Source: an uncultured Bacteroidales bacterium
Lineage (GTDB): Bacteria; Bacteroidota; Bacteroidia; Bacteroidales; Bacteroidaceae
NCBI GenBank assembly: GCA_937876995.1
Contig: CALEFD010000077.1
Location: forward strand, 1 to 33,646
Direction of reading: 5' to 3'
DNA length: 33,646 nucleotides
Part shown: in pieces, positions 8,559-16,206 of the stretch
Layout: each line of letters begins with the position of its first letter
Position numbering within the stretch: position 1 is the first letter of the stretch
Made by a program: the position numbers and the translations under genes
Notes under the pieces: model-generated
Told to the model about the DNA's origin: nothing
What the model saw: the letters and a program-made list of their open reading frames with translations, nothing else
The model's database searches: none

Positions 8559-9674
8559 ATGAAATTCAAGAATATATTAACATCAGCACTGGCAGCTGTA
8601 GCATGCATGTCAGCAACAGCACAGACAACAGAGACCGTATATGAATTCAACCCACATTGGTATATTCAGGGTCAGATAGGCGGTCAGGAGACATTAGGTG
8701 AAATCAAGTTTAAAGAACTTCTATCTCCAAACGCACAGTTAGGCGGTGGTTACCAGTTCAACGAACTATTTGGTATGCGTCTATCTGTTAATGCATGGCA
8801 AAGTAAAGCAGGTATGGAAGTTGCAGATGCTACATACAATTGGAAATGGAACTATGTAGCTCCTTCATTGGATGCAACTCTTGATCTTACCAACTTGTTT
8901 GGTGGTTTCAACCCAGAACGTTTGGTAAGCGTTAATGTATTTGCAGGTTTAGGTGCAAACATTGCATTAAAAAACGATGCAGCAGCTACTGCTAAGAGCG
9001 ATATTATGGCTGCAAACGATATGGGAGGTTACGAACCATTAGCATATCTTTGGGATGGCACAAAAGCATATCTTAAAGGTAGTGTAGGTACAATGGTTGA
9101 TTTCAATGTTGCGGAACGTTTAAGCATTGGATTGGAACTCTCTGCAAACACATTGAGTGACAAGTATAATTCAAAGAAAGCAGGTAACACAGACTGGTAC
9201 TTTAACGCATTGGCAGGTGTTAAATATGCATTTGGTAAGAAAGCAACAAAACGTTCAGTTCCAGTTGAACAGCCAACTAATGTTGTTGAACGTGTAATTG
9301 AAAAGGTTGTAGAGGTACCAGCACAACCTGTACAAGAAGCAAAACCGGTTGTTCAGGAGATGCGTCGCGACGTATTCTTCAACATTAACGAGAGCGCAAT
9401 TACTGACGTTGAAATGGTTAAAGTAAACGAAATAGCTGAATATATGAAGGCTTATGCGGAAGCTAAGGTTACAATTTCAGGATATGCAGATAAAGGTACC
9501 GGCAATGTTTCTATCAACGAATCTCTTTCAAAGAGACGTGCAGAGATTGTGGCAGAAGTTTTAAAAGACTTAGGTATTGAGGCAAACCGCATCTCTACTG
9601 TTGCTATGGGCGATTCCGAGCAGCCATACGAAAAGGCTGAATTGAACCGCGTAAGTATCTGTATTGTAAAGTAA
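8559..9674 (+). CDS. OmpA family outer-membrane protein
   Basis: The 371-residue protein has a signal peptide ending SATA-QTT. An 8-strand-like barrel region follows (about 22-230), with repeated glycine/aromatic strands such as QLGGGYQFNELFGMRLSVNAW. A Pro/Val/Glu-rich linker (about 233-265) leads to an OmpA C-terminal domain (268-371). In that domain ISGYADKGTGN and NESLSKRRAEIV are the peptidoglycan-binding landmarks. The family ties the outer membrane to peptidoglycan, here probably at meso-diaminopimelate. OmpA-like proteins are among the most abundant surface proteins of Bacteroides, consistent with the strong codon bias. It lies 80 nt behind the coiled-coil lipoprotein gene and is followed by a hairpin terminator, so the two may share a transcript. 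Confidence 0.88.
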   Translation: MKFKNILTSALAAVACMSATAQTTETVYEFNPHWYIQGQIGGQETLGEIKFKELLSPNAQLGGGYQFNELFGMRLSVNAWQSKAGMEVADATYNWKWNYVAPSLDATLDLTNLFGGFNPERLVSVNVFAGLGANIALKNDAAATAKSDIMAANDMGGYEPLAYLWDGTKAYLKGSVGTMVDFNVAERLSIGLELSANTLSDKYNSKKAGNTDWYFNALAGVKYAFGKKATKRSVPVEQPTNVVERVIEKVVEVPAQPVQEAKPVVQEMRRDVFFNINESAITDVEMVKVNEIAEYMKAYAEAKVTISGYADKGTGNVSINESLSKRRAEIVAEVLKDLGIEANRISTVAMGDSEQPYEKAELNRVSICIVK

Positions 9675-9685
9675 ACAAACATAAT

Positions 9686-9728
9686 AAAGCAAGAACTGCA
9701 CACCTTAAATAAGTGTGCAGTTTGCTTT
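9686..9728 (+). terminator. hairpin terminator after ompA-like gene
   Basis: The 10-bp stem AACTGCACAC (9694-9703) pairs with GTGTGCAGTT (9713-9722), and after a 2-nt bulge it is extended by AAAGCA (9686-9691) with TGCTTT (9723-9728). The downstream sequence is AT-rich but not a pure T-run, so termination may be partial and allow some read-through into the next gene. Confidence 0.7.
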
Positions 9729-9749
9729 ATATAAATAAGGTGTATCTTA

Positions 9750-10907
9750 ATGAAAAAAATTCTACTCGTTTTTTTAACCATTGTATTAACAACAAACATT
9801 GCGGCTCAATTAAATGGTAATGGATATTATCGTGTACAAAACGACAATACTGGCAGATATGTTTATGTAGTGGATAATAAAGGAAGCATAAACACAAGCA
9901 CCAGTTCCATCGATATGAGAGCCATAAGTTTATGGAAGGACTTTGAAAAGGCTTCATCCGATCCGGCTACTGTAATTTATATAAAAAATTTCAAAGGAAC
10001 TGAATACGATTTGTATGCGCAAAATACTAGTACATACGATATAACAGGAGGATACCACGTAAAAATACGTGACAATAAAAACGGCACATACATGGCATCT
10101 GGTACTGCACACGGCATGACAATATACTTAGCTGACACAGAGACCAGCGTATATAGCCCTGATGGTTTTATGGGTAGCGGCACAAATAGTGATAGGAACT
10201 GGCGAATCATTCCTATTAATCAGGATGATGACAAATACTTTGGTGTAAAGTCAGATATTAGCTATAAAGGCAAATACTACACCACGATGTATGCAAACTT
10301 TCCTTTCTCAACAACATCACCAGACACGAAAGTCTATACAATCTGCAACGTAAAAGACAATATAGCAATAATCAGAGAAGAGACTGGTGATATAGCTGCA
10401 GGCACACCTGTTATATTCGAATGTATATCTGCTGCTTCCATAGACAACAAATTAAACATTCACAGTTCAACTGCCACAGCTCCTATTGACAATTGTCTTG
10501 ATGGCACATATTATTGCAACAGCAAGAACAAACATATAAACAGAGTTGCGAACAACAAAACCACAATGCGCGTATTAGGTATAATGTCTAATGGCGAACT
10601 TGGTTTTATTACTGCCGATTGCGAATATATGCCTGCAAACAAAGCATATTTGGTAGTTTCTGCAGACACACCTCAAGAGATACCAATCATGACAGAAGAG
10701 GAGTATCAGGTATATTTGGATAACAAACAAAATGAAGAGCCCAAAGAAGAGCCTCTTCCTGATGGAATTCAACGCATAGAATCGGACAATAATAAGAGTT
10801 ATGGTATATACACCATTCTTGGTGTAAAGATTAGCGATAATCCTAACGATATTGATAACCTACCAAAAGGATTATATATAATCAACGGCAAAAAATACAT
10901 CAAATAA
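9750..10907 (+). CDS. secreted protein with Prevotella-type C-terminal tail, unknown function
   Basis: The 385-residue protein carries a signal peptide (MKKILLVFLTIVLTTNIAAQ) cleaved before LNGNGYY. The N-terminal domain opens YYRVQNDNTGRYVYVVDNKGS, a motif I associate with uncharacterised secreted proteins of Prevotella and Bacteroides that may bind carbohydrate. A Glu/Pro-rich linker (KQNEEPKEEPLPDG) precedes a short tail with the pattern GIYTILGVKI...LPKGLYIINGKKYIK. Tails of this type recur on many otherwise unrelated secreted proteins of Prevotella and resemble short type IX secretion or sorting domains; that link is my inference. The ATG at 9750 falls just after the ompA terminator and no clear promoter is visible. 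Function cannot be named. Confidence 0.7.
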   Translation: MKKILLVFLTIVLTTNIAAQLNGNGYYRVQNDNTGRYVYVVDNKGSINTSTSSIDMRAISLWKDFEKASSDPATVIYIKNFKGTEYDLYAQNTSTYDITGGYHVKIRDNKNGTYMASGTAHGMTIYLADTETSVYSPDGFMGSGTNSDRNWRIIPINQDDDKYFGVKSDISYKGKYYTTMYANFPFSTTSPDTKVYTICNVKDNIAIIREETGDIAAGTPVIFECISAASIDNKLNIHSSTATAPIDNCLDGTYYCNSKNKHINRVANNKTTMRVLGIMSNGELGFITADCEYMPANKAYLVVSADTPQEIPIMTEEEYQVYLDNKQNEEPKEEPLPDGIQRIESDNNKSYGIYTILGVKISDNPNDIDNLPKGLYIINGKKYIK

Positions 10908-10928
10908 GTGTATTAACATCTTATAGTG

Positions 10929-10962
10929 AACCCCAAAAGTTAGATAAAAAACTTTTGGGGTT
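10929..10962. terminator. bidirectional terminator between secreted-protein gene and meaB
   Basis: A 12-bp perfect stem, AACCCCAAAAGT (10929-10940) with ACTTTTGGGGTT (10951-10962), encloses a 10-nt loop. It separates two converging genes. A partial copy of the right arm (AAACTTTTGGG followed by TTTAT) recurs at 10976-10990, which could form an alternative pairing with the same left arm. Confidence 0.8.
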
Positions 10963-10993
10963 TATTTCATTTTCAAACTTTTGGGTTTATAAT

Positions 10994-12091
10994 CTATCCT
11001 TGAGGATTTTTGTATATATCAAGTAGATGTTTAGCAGCTGTAAATGAGGTTATTTCACCATTTTGAATTTGATTCTCCTTAATTTTCAAAAGGTTTTCTA
11101 TTACAGGATTATGATAAAAATCATTTCTCAATGATTCATTGATTGTTTCATACATCCAATATTTAGATTGCTCATTACGTTTATGCTGAAAATACCCATT
11201 CTGTTTAACAAACGCTATATAGTCATATATCATATCCCAAACCTCTTTGATTCTTAAATCGTAAAATCCGGAATATGTAAGAACCTGAGGAGTCCAGCCA
11301 CTTTCAGGCGCCGGGAACAGATGTAAGGCATTTCTAAATGAACGAGCTGCAAGTTCTGCTTTTTCAGCATTATCGCCATCTGCTTTATTAATTACTATAC
11401 CATCGGCCATTTCCATTATACCACGTTTGATTCCTTGCAGTTCATCGCCGGTTCCGGCCAATTGAATCAATAAGAAGAAATCCACCATAGAGTGAACAGC
11501 TGTTTCACTCTGTCCTACTCCTACAGTTTCCACAAATATCTTATCAAATCCTGCAGCCTCGCAAAGAACTATCGTTTCACGAGTCTTACGTGCTACACCA
11601 CCTAAGGAACCTGCCGAAGGACTGGGACGGACAAAAGCATCGGGATGAACGGAAAGGCGTTCCATACGAGTTTTATCGCCAAGGATACTACCTTTAGAGC
11701 GTTCGCTGCTTGGATCAATAGCCAATACAGCTAATTTTCCACCATCTTTAAGAACATGCAGGCCAAAAGAATCTATAGATGTACTTTTACCTGCACCGGG
11801 AACTCCACTTATTCCTATACGTATAGAGTTTCCGGTATAAGGTAGGCACTTCTCTATAACCTCTTGAGCCAAAGCTTGATGATCCGGCAACACACTTTCT
11901 ACCAAAGTGACAGCCTGACTCAGTATAGTTACATCACCCTTAACAATTCCATCTACATATTGAGATGCTGTTAGTTGTTGACGACGAACAGGGCGACGTC
12001 CTTTAAAATAAGGATTGACGATCGAAGGCTGTTCAATCCCCTTATTGACCGTCAATCCTTTATACTCTTTACTATTTTCAGGATGTTCCAT
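10994..12091 (-). CDS. meaB: MeaB/ArgK-type GTPase, methylmalonyl-CoA mutase chaperone
   Basis: The 365-residue protein is a G3E-family P-loop GTPase. Visible are the Walker A motif GVPGAGKST (96-104), the ETVGVGQSE segment (188-196) and the guanine-specificity motif NKAD (235-238), followed by a C-terminal dimerisation region. MeaB proteins load and protect the adenosylcobalamin cofactor of methylmalonyl-CoA mutase in the succinate-propionate pathway, a main fermentation route in Bacteroidales. The mutase genes themselves are not in this window. Its ATG overlaps the stop of the upstream DUF3332 gene as TAATG, so translation of the two is probably coupled. Confidence 0.92.
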   Translation of the reverse strand: MEHPENSKEYKGLTVNKGIEQPSIVNPYFKGRRPVRRQQLTASQYVDGIVKGDVTILSQAVTLVESVLPDHQALAQEVIEKCLPYTGNSIRIGISGVPGAGKSTSIDSFGLHVLKDGGKLAVLAIDPSSERSKGSILGDKTRMERLSVHPDAFVRPSPSAGSLGGVARKTRETIVLCEAAGFDKIFVETVGVGQSETAVHSMVDFFLLIQLAGTGDELQGIKRGIMEMADGIVINKADGDNAEKAELAARSFRNALHLFPAPESGWTPQVLTYSGFYDLRIKEVWDMIYDYIAFVKQNGYFQHKRNEQSKYWMYETINESLRNDFYHNPVIENLLKIKENQIQNGEITSFTAAKHLLDIYKNPQG

Positions 12092-12618
12092 TAACGAGAA
12101 GCCAAAGAACTGCTGTTCATTGACTGACGTGCAGCCATCATGCCTACAGCATCCATTGTTACAGTTTTACCATTTGCAAGAGTAACTGTACCGTTTTCGT
12201 TGAAACGAAGCAGTTCTGTTGCATTACCTTCTACAACTGCATTCCAGCTGTTATTCTCCTGATTGTAAACCAATTCCATTGATTCTTCACCCTGCATAAT
12301 CTGGTAACCATTCTCTGTTGATTTTACAAGATATTCACCATTTTCACCTTTAATGGTCTTAGTTTCGCCAGCAGCTACAGGATTTGATCCTGTCCAGAAT
12401 TCTATTGTATTGAATACAACAACGTCAAGTGTCATTGTCAAACCATAAACAACATGACCGCAAAGCCAAAAGATCACATTATTTACAAATTTATTTCCTG
12501 AAATAGTTTCATTGAACTGATAAACACTCTTTGTCAAGTTAAATGAACCCATACATGATGAGAAAAGGACTGAACCGCACAAAACAGTTGCGATAGCCAT
12601 TGTTTTAATTTTTTTCAT
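12091..12618 (-). CDS. DUF3332 family lipoprotein
   Basis: From the ATG at 12618 the protein has 175 residues. It starts MKKIKTMAIATVLCGSVLFSSC, a lipoprotein signal with Cys22 as lipidation site. The next part (SFNLTKSVYQFN, then NKFVNNVIFW and a hydrophobic stretch ending VVVFNTIEFWTGSNP) is the signature of DUF3332 proteins. The C-terminal half is strand-rich with turns such as GENGEYLVK and LANGKTVTMD. The family is widespread in Bacteroidota and its role is unknown. An 18-codon upstream extension in frame lacks signal character and is not adopted. The stop codon overlaps the meaB start by one base. Confidence 0.8.
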   Translation of the reverse strand: MKKIKTMAIATVLCGSVLFSSCMGSFNLTKSVYQFNETISGNKFVNNVIFWLCGHVVYGLTMTLDVVVFNTIEFWTGSNPVAAGETKTIKGENGEYLVKSTENGYQIMQGEESMELVYNQENNSWNAVVEGNATELLRFNENGTVTLANGKTVTMDAVGMMAARQSMNSSSLASR

Positions 12619-12669
12619 AATTATTAATTTTATAAGTTGATTAATTAGTGATTCTTCACTCCTGTTCAG

Positions 12670-12677
12670 CAAAAATA
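12670..12677 (-). promoter_or_regulatory. -7 box ahead of the DUF3332-meaB pair
   Basis: The minus strand reads TATTTTTG, matching TAnnTTTG, about 52 bases before the ATG at 12618. No -33 box stands out. It would let this pair be transcribed independently of the membrane-protein gene that ends at 12696. Confidence 0.4.
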
Positions 12678-12695
12678 TACTAAACTATTCAGTTA

Positions 12696-13703
12696 TCATA
12701 ATTTTTTAACTTTTTTCTCTCTATGAACCAAATGTAAAGCCACCCAGGCAACCAAACCACCCAACAGGTATGCAGCTGTCTGCGCTGTATGCAACACTAA
12801 TGCCAGCGGTCTGGCGTCTTCTACAGGTACACCATAAATAAACAACATCGTTATAACAACCCAATGCCATGGACCTGCACCATTTGGCGTTGGAACCAAA
12901 ACAGCAAAGCTACTTGCCACAAAACATACAAGACCGGCAATAGCGCCTACCGAAGCTGTTGATTCCAAACTGAAGAACGCCAGGTACATTTCCAGATAAT
13001 AACATACCCAGATACCGAGCGAATAAGCTAAAAATAGTGGTAGATTCTTAACCTGTTTAAGCGACATAAATCCTGCCCAAAGCCCAGAGACAAAGTTTTT
13101 CAGCATCTGCATAGGTTTACACTTAACAATCCACCAAATTAAAGCGACCAACGCTATAGCACCCAATATCCAATAACAAATATCCGGAATCACAAAAGTA
13201 GGAGAACTGCTACCTTCGGCTACCGTATCCGGAAGTTTATATTCACCCGAGAAAAGATCTATAAATCTAGGCATTTGCCATAATACCGTTATCAATGCAA
13301 TCAGTAACAGCAATATCATATCTACAAACCTTTCTGCAAGCAACGTTCCTAATCCCTTACTAAAGGGTACTGAATTATATCTGTCAAGTATAGCACAACG
13401 TGAAATCTCGCCAAAACGAGGTATTATAATATTTGCTGCATATCCTGTAAAAACAGTAAGCGTAGTATCGCGTTGTGGCACATTATAACCCAATGGAGAC
13501 AATATCAGATTCCATCGCAAGCCTCTAAACATAGGGCTTAACCAACTAAAGACAACTGCAAAGAATATCCACCACAAATCCAATCTGGCAACATCTGTCC
13601 ACAATTTAGAGAAATCATAATCTCTGTATGTGTAAGCCAATACTACCGCAGAAATAAGCAGAGGCAACAACACTTTTATTGCATTTGAAAGAAACTTTTT
13701 CAT
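12696..13703 (-). CDS. flippase-like integral membrane protein (YbhN/UPF0104, LPG synthase transmembrane domain)
   Basis: The 335-residue protein has about eight hydrophobic segments and no soluble domain. The sequence PMFRGLRWNLIL near residue 57, GEISRCAILDRY near 97 and the late motif PTPNGAGPWHW correspond to conserved positions of the lysylphosphatidylglycerol synthase transmembrane/UPF0104 family. The family includes the membrane part of MprF, which flips aminoacylated lipids. This protein lacks the synthase domain, so it more likely moves a lipid or lipid-linked intermediate across the inner membrane; the substrate is unknown. It starts at an ATG in a divergent region shared with rsmA and reads towards the DUF3332 gene. 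Confidence 0.8.
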   Translation of the reverse strand: MKKFLSNAIKVLLPLLISAVVLAYTYRDYDFSKLWTDVARLDLWWIFFAVVFSWLSPMFRGLRWNLILSPLGYNVPQRDTTLTVFTGYAANIIIPRFGEISRCAILDRYNSVPFSKGLGTLLAERFVDMILLLLIALITVLWQMPRFIDLFSGEYKLPDTVAEGSSSPTFVIPDICYWILGAIALVALIWWIVKCKPMQMLKNFVSGLWAGFMSLKQVKNLPLFLAYSLGIWVCYYLEMYLAFFSLESTASVGAIAGLVCFVASSFAVLVPTPNGAGPWHWVVITMLFIYGVPVEDARPLALVLHTAQTAAYLLGGLVAWVALHLVHREKKVKKL

Positions 13704-13736
13704 CTATAATGAATACTATTTTTAAGACTTTTTACT

Positions 13737-13744
13737 TACTTTTG
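13737..13744 (+). promoter_or_regulatory. -7 box and GC-rich start region for rsmA
   Basis: TACTTTTG fits TAnnTTTG and is followed by CACCCGC, the same downstream sequence as at the tRNA-Met promoter. The leader would be about 110 nt and contains a short hairpin CCGCA/TGCGG (13793-13808). A second TAnnTTTG box, TAATTTTG, lies at 13817-13824. No clear -33 element is seen for either. Confidence 0.5.
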
Positions 13745-13864
13745 CACCCGCTAGCGTTGAGTGCAAGCAGATAATGCAAAGTTAATGATATTCCGCAATA
13801 AAATGCGGCAGTTGAATAATTTTGCTTCATTACAAACTTAATTATCTCTATATGGACGACGTTG

Positions 13865-14644
13865 ATGCAGACAGTAAAACCAAAAAAAGGCTTAGGCCAG
13901 CACTTCTTGAGGGATTTGAAAATCGCTCAAGCAATAGCCGACACTGTTGATGCACGCGCCGGCATACCTGTATTGGAGATAGGTCCCGGTATGGGTGTTT
14001 TAACACAATACCTTATACCCAAAGATAGAGTACTTAAGGTGGTTGAATTAGACAATGAGTCTGTTGTATATCTTAAAAACCACTACCCCACATTAGATAT
14101 TATAGAAGGTGATTTCCTTAAATTGGATTTAAGAGATCTATTTGAAGGCAAGGAGTTTGTACTTACAGGCAATTACCCATACAATATATCCAGTCAAATC
14201 TTTTTCAAGATGCTTGACAACATGGATATCATACCTTGTTGTACAGGAATGGTGCAAAGAGAAGTTGCTCAACGCATCTGTTCCGGTCCCGGCAACAAAT
14301 CTTATGGAATATTAAGCGTTCTCATACAAGCATGGTACGATACTGAATATCTATTTACCGTAAATGAAAATGTTTTTGACCCACCTCCAAAGGTTAAGAG
14401 CGCAGTAATACGCCTCACCAAAAACTCAAGAGAAGATTTGGGTTGTAACCCTGTACTATTCAAGAAGATAGTAAAGGCAACATTTGGTTGGCGACGAAAA
14501 ATGCTTAGAAATTCTCTTAAACAGGTAGTTGACAAAGACGTTCCTCTACCGGAATGCCAATACCTGGACAAAAGACCGGAGCAACTCTCGGTAGAAGACT
14601 TTATCAATCTGACAAATCTGATTGAGAAAGCCAAGAGAAAGTAA
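13865..14644 (+). CDS. rsmA: 16S rRNA (adenine-N6)-dimethyltransferase RsmA/KsgA
   Basis: The 259-residue protein opens VKPKKGLGQHFLRD, the usual N-terminus. The S-adenosylmethionine motif EIGPGMG lies at 38-44, an acidic motif at ELD (61-63) and the catalytic NYPY at 103-106 (NLPY in enterobacteria). It dimethylates two adjacent adenosines in the helix 45 loop of 16S rRNA during late 30S assembly; loss gives kasugamycin resistance. The ATG at 13865 is chosen because a TTG three bases earlier adds only a residue. An out-of-frame ATG at 13852 opens a 32-codon reading frame that overlaps this start. mgtE follows 47 nt later on the same strand. Confidence 0.95.
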   Translation: MQTVKPKKGLGQHFLRDLKIAQAIADTVDARAGIPVLEIGPGMGVLTQYLIPKDRVLKVVELDNESVVYLKNHYPTLDIIEGDFLKLDLRDLFEGKEFVLTGNYPYNISSQIFFKMLDNMDIIPCCTGMVQREVAQRICSGPGNKSYGILSVLIQAWYDTEYLFTVNENVFDPPPKVKSAVIRLTKNSREDLGCNPVLFKKIVKATFGWRRKMLRNSLKQVVDKDVPLPECQYLDKRPEQLSVEDFINLTNLIEKAKRK

Positions 14645-14691
14645 TAAGATGTAACACTCCAACTTGCGTTGGAATATTCAGGAACAAAACT

Positions 14692-16032
14692 ATGGAAAAG
14701 ATCTTTCTGGATAACATATTAGAATTAATTGAGAAAGAAGACGCTGCACAGCTTAAAGCCATTCTTTCTGAGATGCACCCTGCAGATATTGCAGAATTGT
14801 GCGACGAACTAGACATAGACGAAGCTCGATTTATATATCGTCAATTAGACAATGAGACAGCTGCTGACGTTCTCATTGAGATGGACGAAGAAGCGCGTAA
14901 AGACCTGCTTGAAGTACTACCTTCTGAAACTATTGCCAGGAAGTTCATCGATTATATGGACACCGACGATGCGGTTGATATAATCCAGGAGATGGACGAA
15001 GACAAGCAGGAAGAGGTCCTATCACACATTGAAGACATAGAACAGGCCAGCGACATTGTTGACCTGATGCAATACGATGAAAACACCGCCGGAGGTATGA
15101 TGGGTACCGAAATGGTAGTTGTAAATGAGAACATGAGTATGCCCGAGTGCCTTACAGAAATGAGACTTCAAGCAGAGGACATGGACGAAATTTACAACGT
15201 ATATGTAGTCGATAATGAAAATAGACTTAAAGGTGTATTTCCTTTAAAGAAGATGATAACAAATCCATCTGTATCAAAAGTAAAATACGTGATGGATGAA
15301 GACCTTATAACTACAAAAGTAGATACTCCTATTGATGAAGTGGTACAACTGATAGAGAAGTATAATCTGGTAGCCGTACCTGTTATTGATAGCATAGGCA
15401 GACTGCAAGGACAGATTACTGTCGATGACGTAATTGACGAATTGCGCGAACAACAGGAACATGATTACCAGTTGGCATCGGGTATCACAGCCGACGTAGA
15501 GACCACCGATAATGTATTCCGTCAAACCAGAGCTCGTATTCCATGGCTATTGATAGGCATGTTTGGAGGTATTCTAAACTCTATGTTATTGGGTAATTTT
15601 GAAGGATCATTTGCAGCGCACCCCGAATTACTACTCTTCATACCACTTATTGGTGGTACCGGCGGTAATGTGGGTACCCAATCTTCAGCTCTTGTTGTAC
15701 AGGGATTAGCAAATGGTTCATTAGACACAAACCACATTGTTCGTCAGGTCTTTAAAGAATCACTTGTAGCATTAATCAATGCAAGTATTCTATCACTTTT
15801 GGTATTTGGATATAACATGATCAGGTATGGTTATTTGGCACCTGTTACATACGCAGTTCCTCTCAGCCTGTTTGTTTTGGTAATAATAGGAACACTATGG
15901 GGCACCATGCTTCCGTTGTTATTTGAAAAGATACATATAGACCCGGCCATTGCAACCGGTCCATTCGTACAGATTACAAATGACTTATTGGGCATCGCTA
16001 TATATATAGGTGTAATTTCATTGATGGTTTAG
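14692..16032 (+). CDS. mgtE: magnesium transporter MgtE
   Basis: The 446-residue protein has all parts of MgtE. These are an acidic superhelical N domain (1-125, with repeats such as LHEMHPADIAELCDEL-type helices), the linker YDENTAGGMMGTE (128-140), two CBS domains (about 140-255), a plug helix and five hydrophobic segments (about 282-446). The pore motif GGTGGNVGTQ lies at 321-330. The family is a Mg2+ channel gated by cytosolic Mg2+ bound between the N and CBS domains. It follows rsmA by 47 nt; that interval holds only a 6-bp hairpin (TCCAAC/GTTGGA) and is too short for a known magnesium riboswitch. Mg2+ supply beside a ribosome-assembly enzyme is a plausible but unproven link. Confidence 0.93.
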   Translation: MEKIFLDNILELIEKEDAAQLKAILSEMHPADIAELCDELDIDEARFIYRQLDNETAADVLIEMDEEARKDLLEVLPSETIARKFIDYMDTDDAVDIIQEMDEDKQEEVLSHIEDIEQASDIVDLMQYDENTAGGMMGTEMVVVNENMSMPECLTEMRLQAEDMDEIYNVYVVDNENRLKGVFPLKKMITNPSVSKVKYVMDEDLITTKVDTPIDEVVQLIEKYNLVAVPVIDSIGRLQGQITVDDVIDELREQQEHDYQLASGITADVETTDNVFRQTRARIPWLLIGMFGGILNSMLLGNFEGSFAAHPELLLFIPLIGGTGGNVGTQSSALVVQGLANGSLDTNHIVRQVFKESLVALINASILSLLVFGYNMIRYGYLAPVTYAVPLSLFVLVIIGTLWGTMLPLLFEKIHIDPAIATGPFVQITNDLLGIAIYIGVISLMV

Positions 16033-16206
16033 AATTTTACACCATACTTTTAAGAAGTTTTTTGGCTGTTTATTAGATATTGTTATTAAAATTGCTTTTA
16101 TTTGCAATCTAAATCTGTTGCTTCAACTACTTATGGCTTCATAATGAGGCAGTTTAACAGCAACAGTAAAATATTTATTAATTACTAATTAGCTTCTTAC
16201 TGAGTT
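16033..16206. other. intergenic leader between mgtE and DUF349 gene
   Basis: No gene is seen here. A weak terminator-like hairpin (ACTT/AAGT then TTTTTT) lies at 16046-16062. Further on an 8-bp inverted repeat CTGTTGCT (16115-16122) with AGCAACAG (16159-16166) encloses a smaller hairpin TTATG/CATAA (16131-16144). The two could form a nested stem in the leader of the next gene. Confidence 0.4.

Noticed and set aside
10970..10993. Partial copy of the terminator right arm read as an insertion sequence end
   Set aside because: Only about 16 bases match, no transposase is nearby and no target-site duplication is evident.
14645..14691. Magnesium riboswitch ahead of mgtE
   Set aside because: The interval is only 47 nt, with a 6-bp hairpin, too short for the M-box class.
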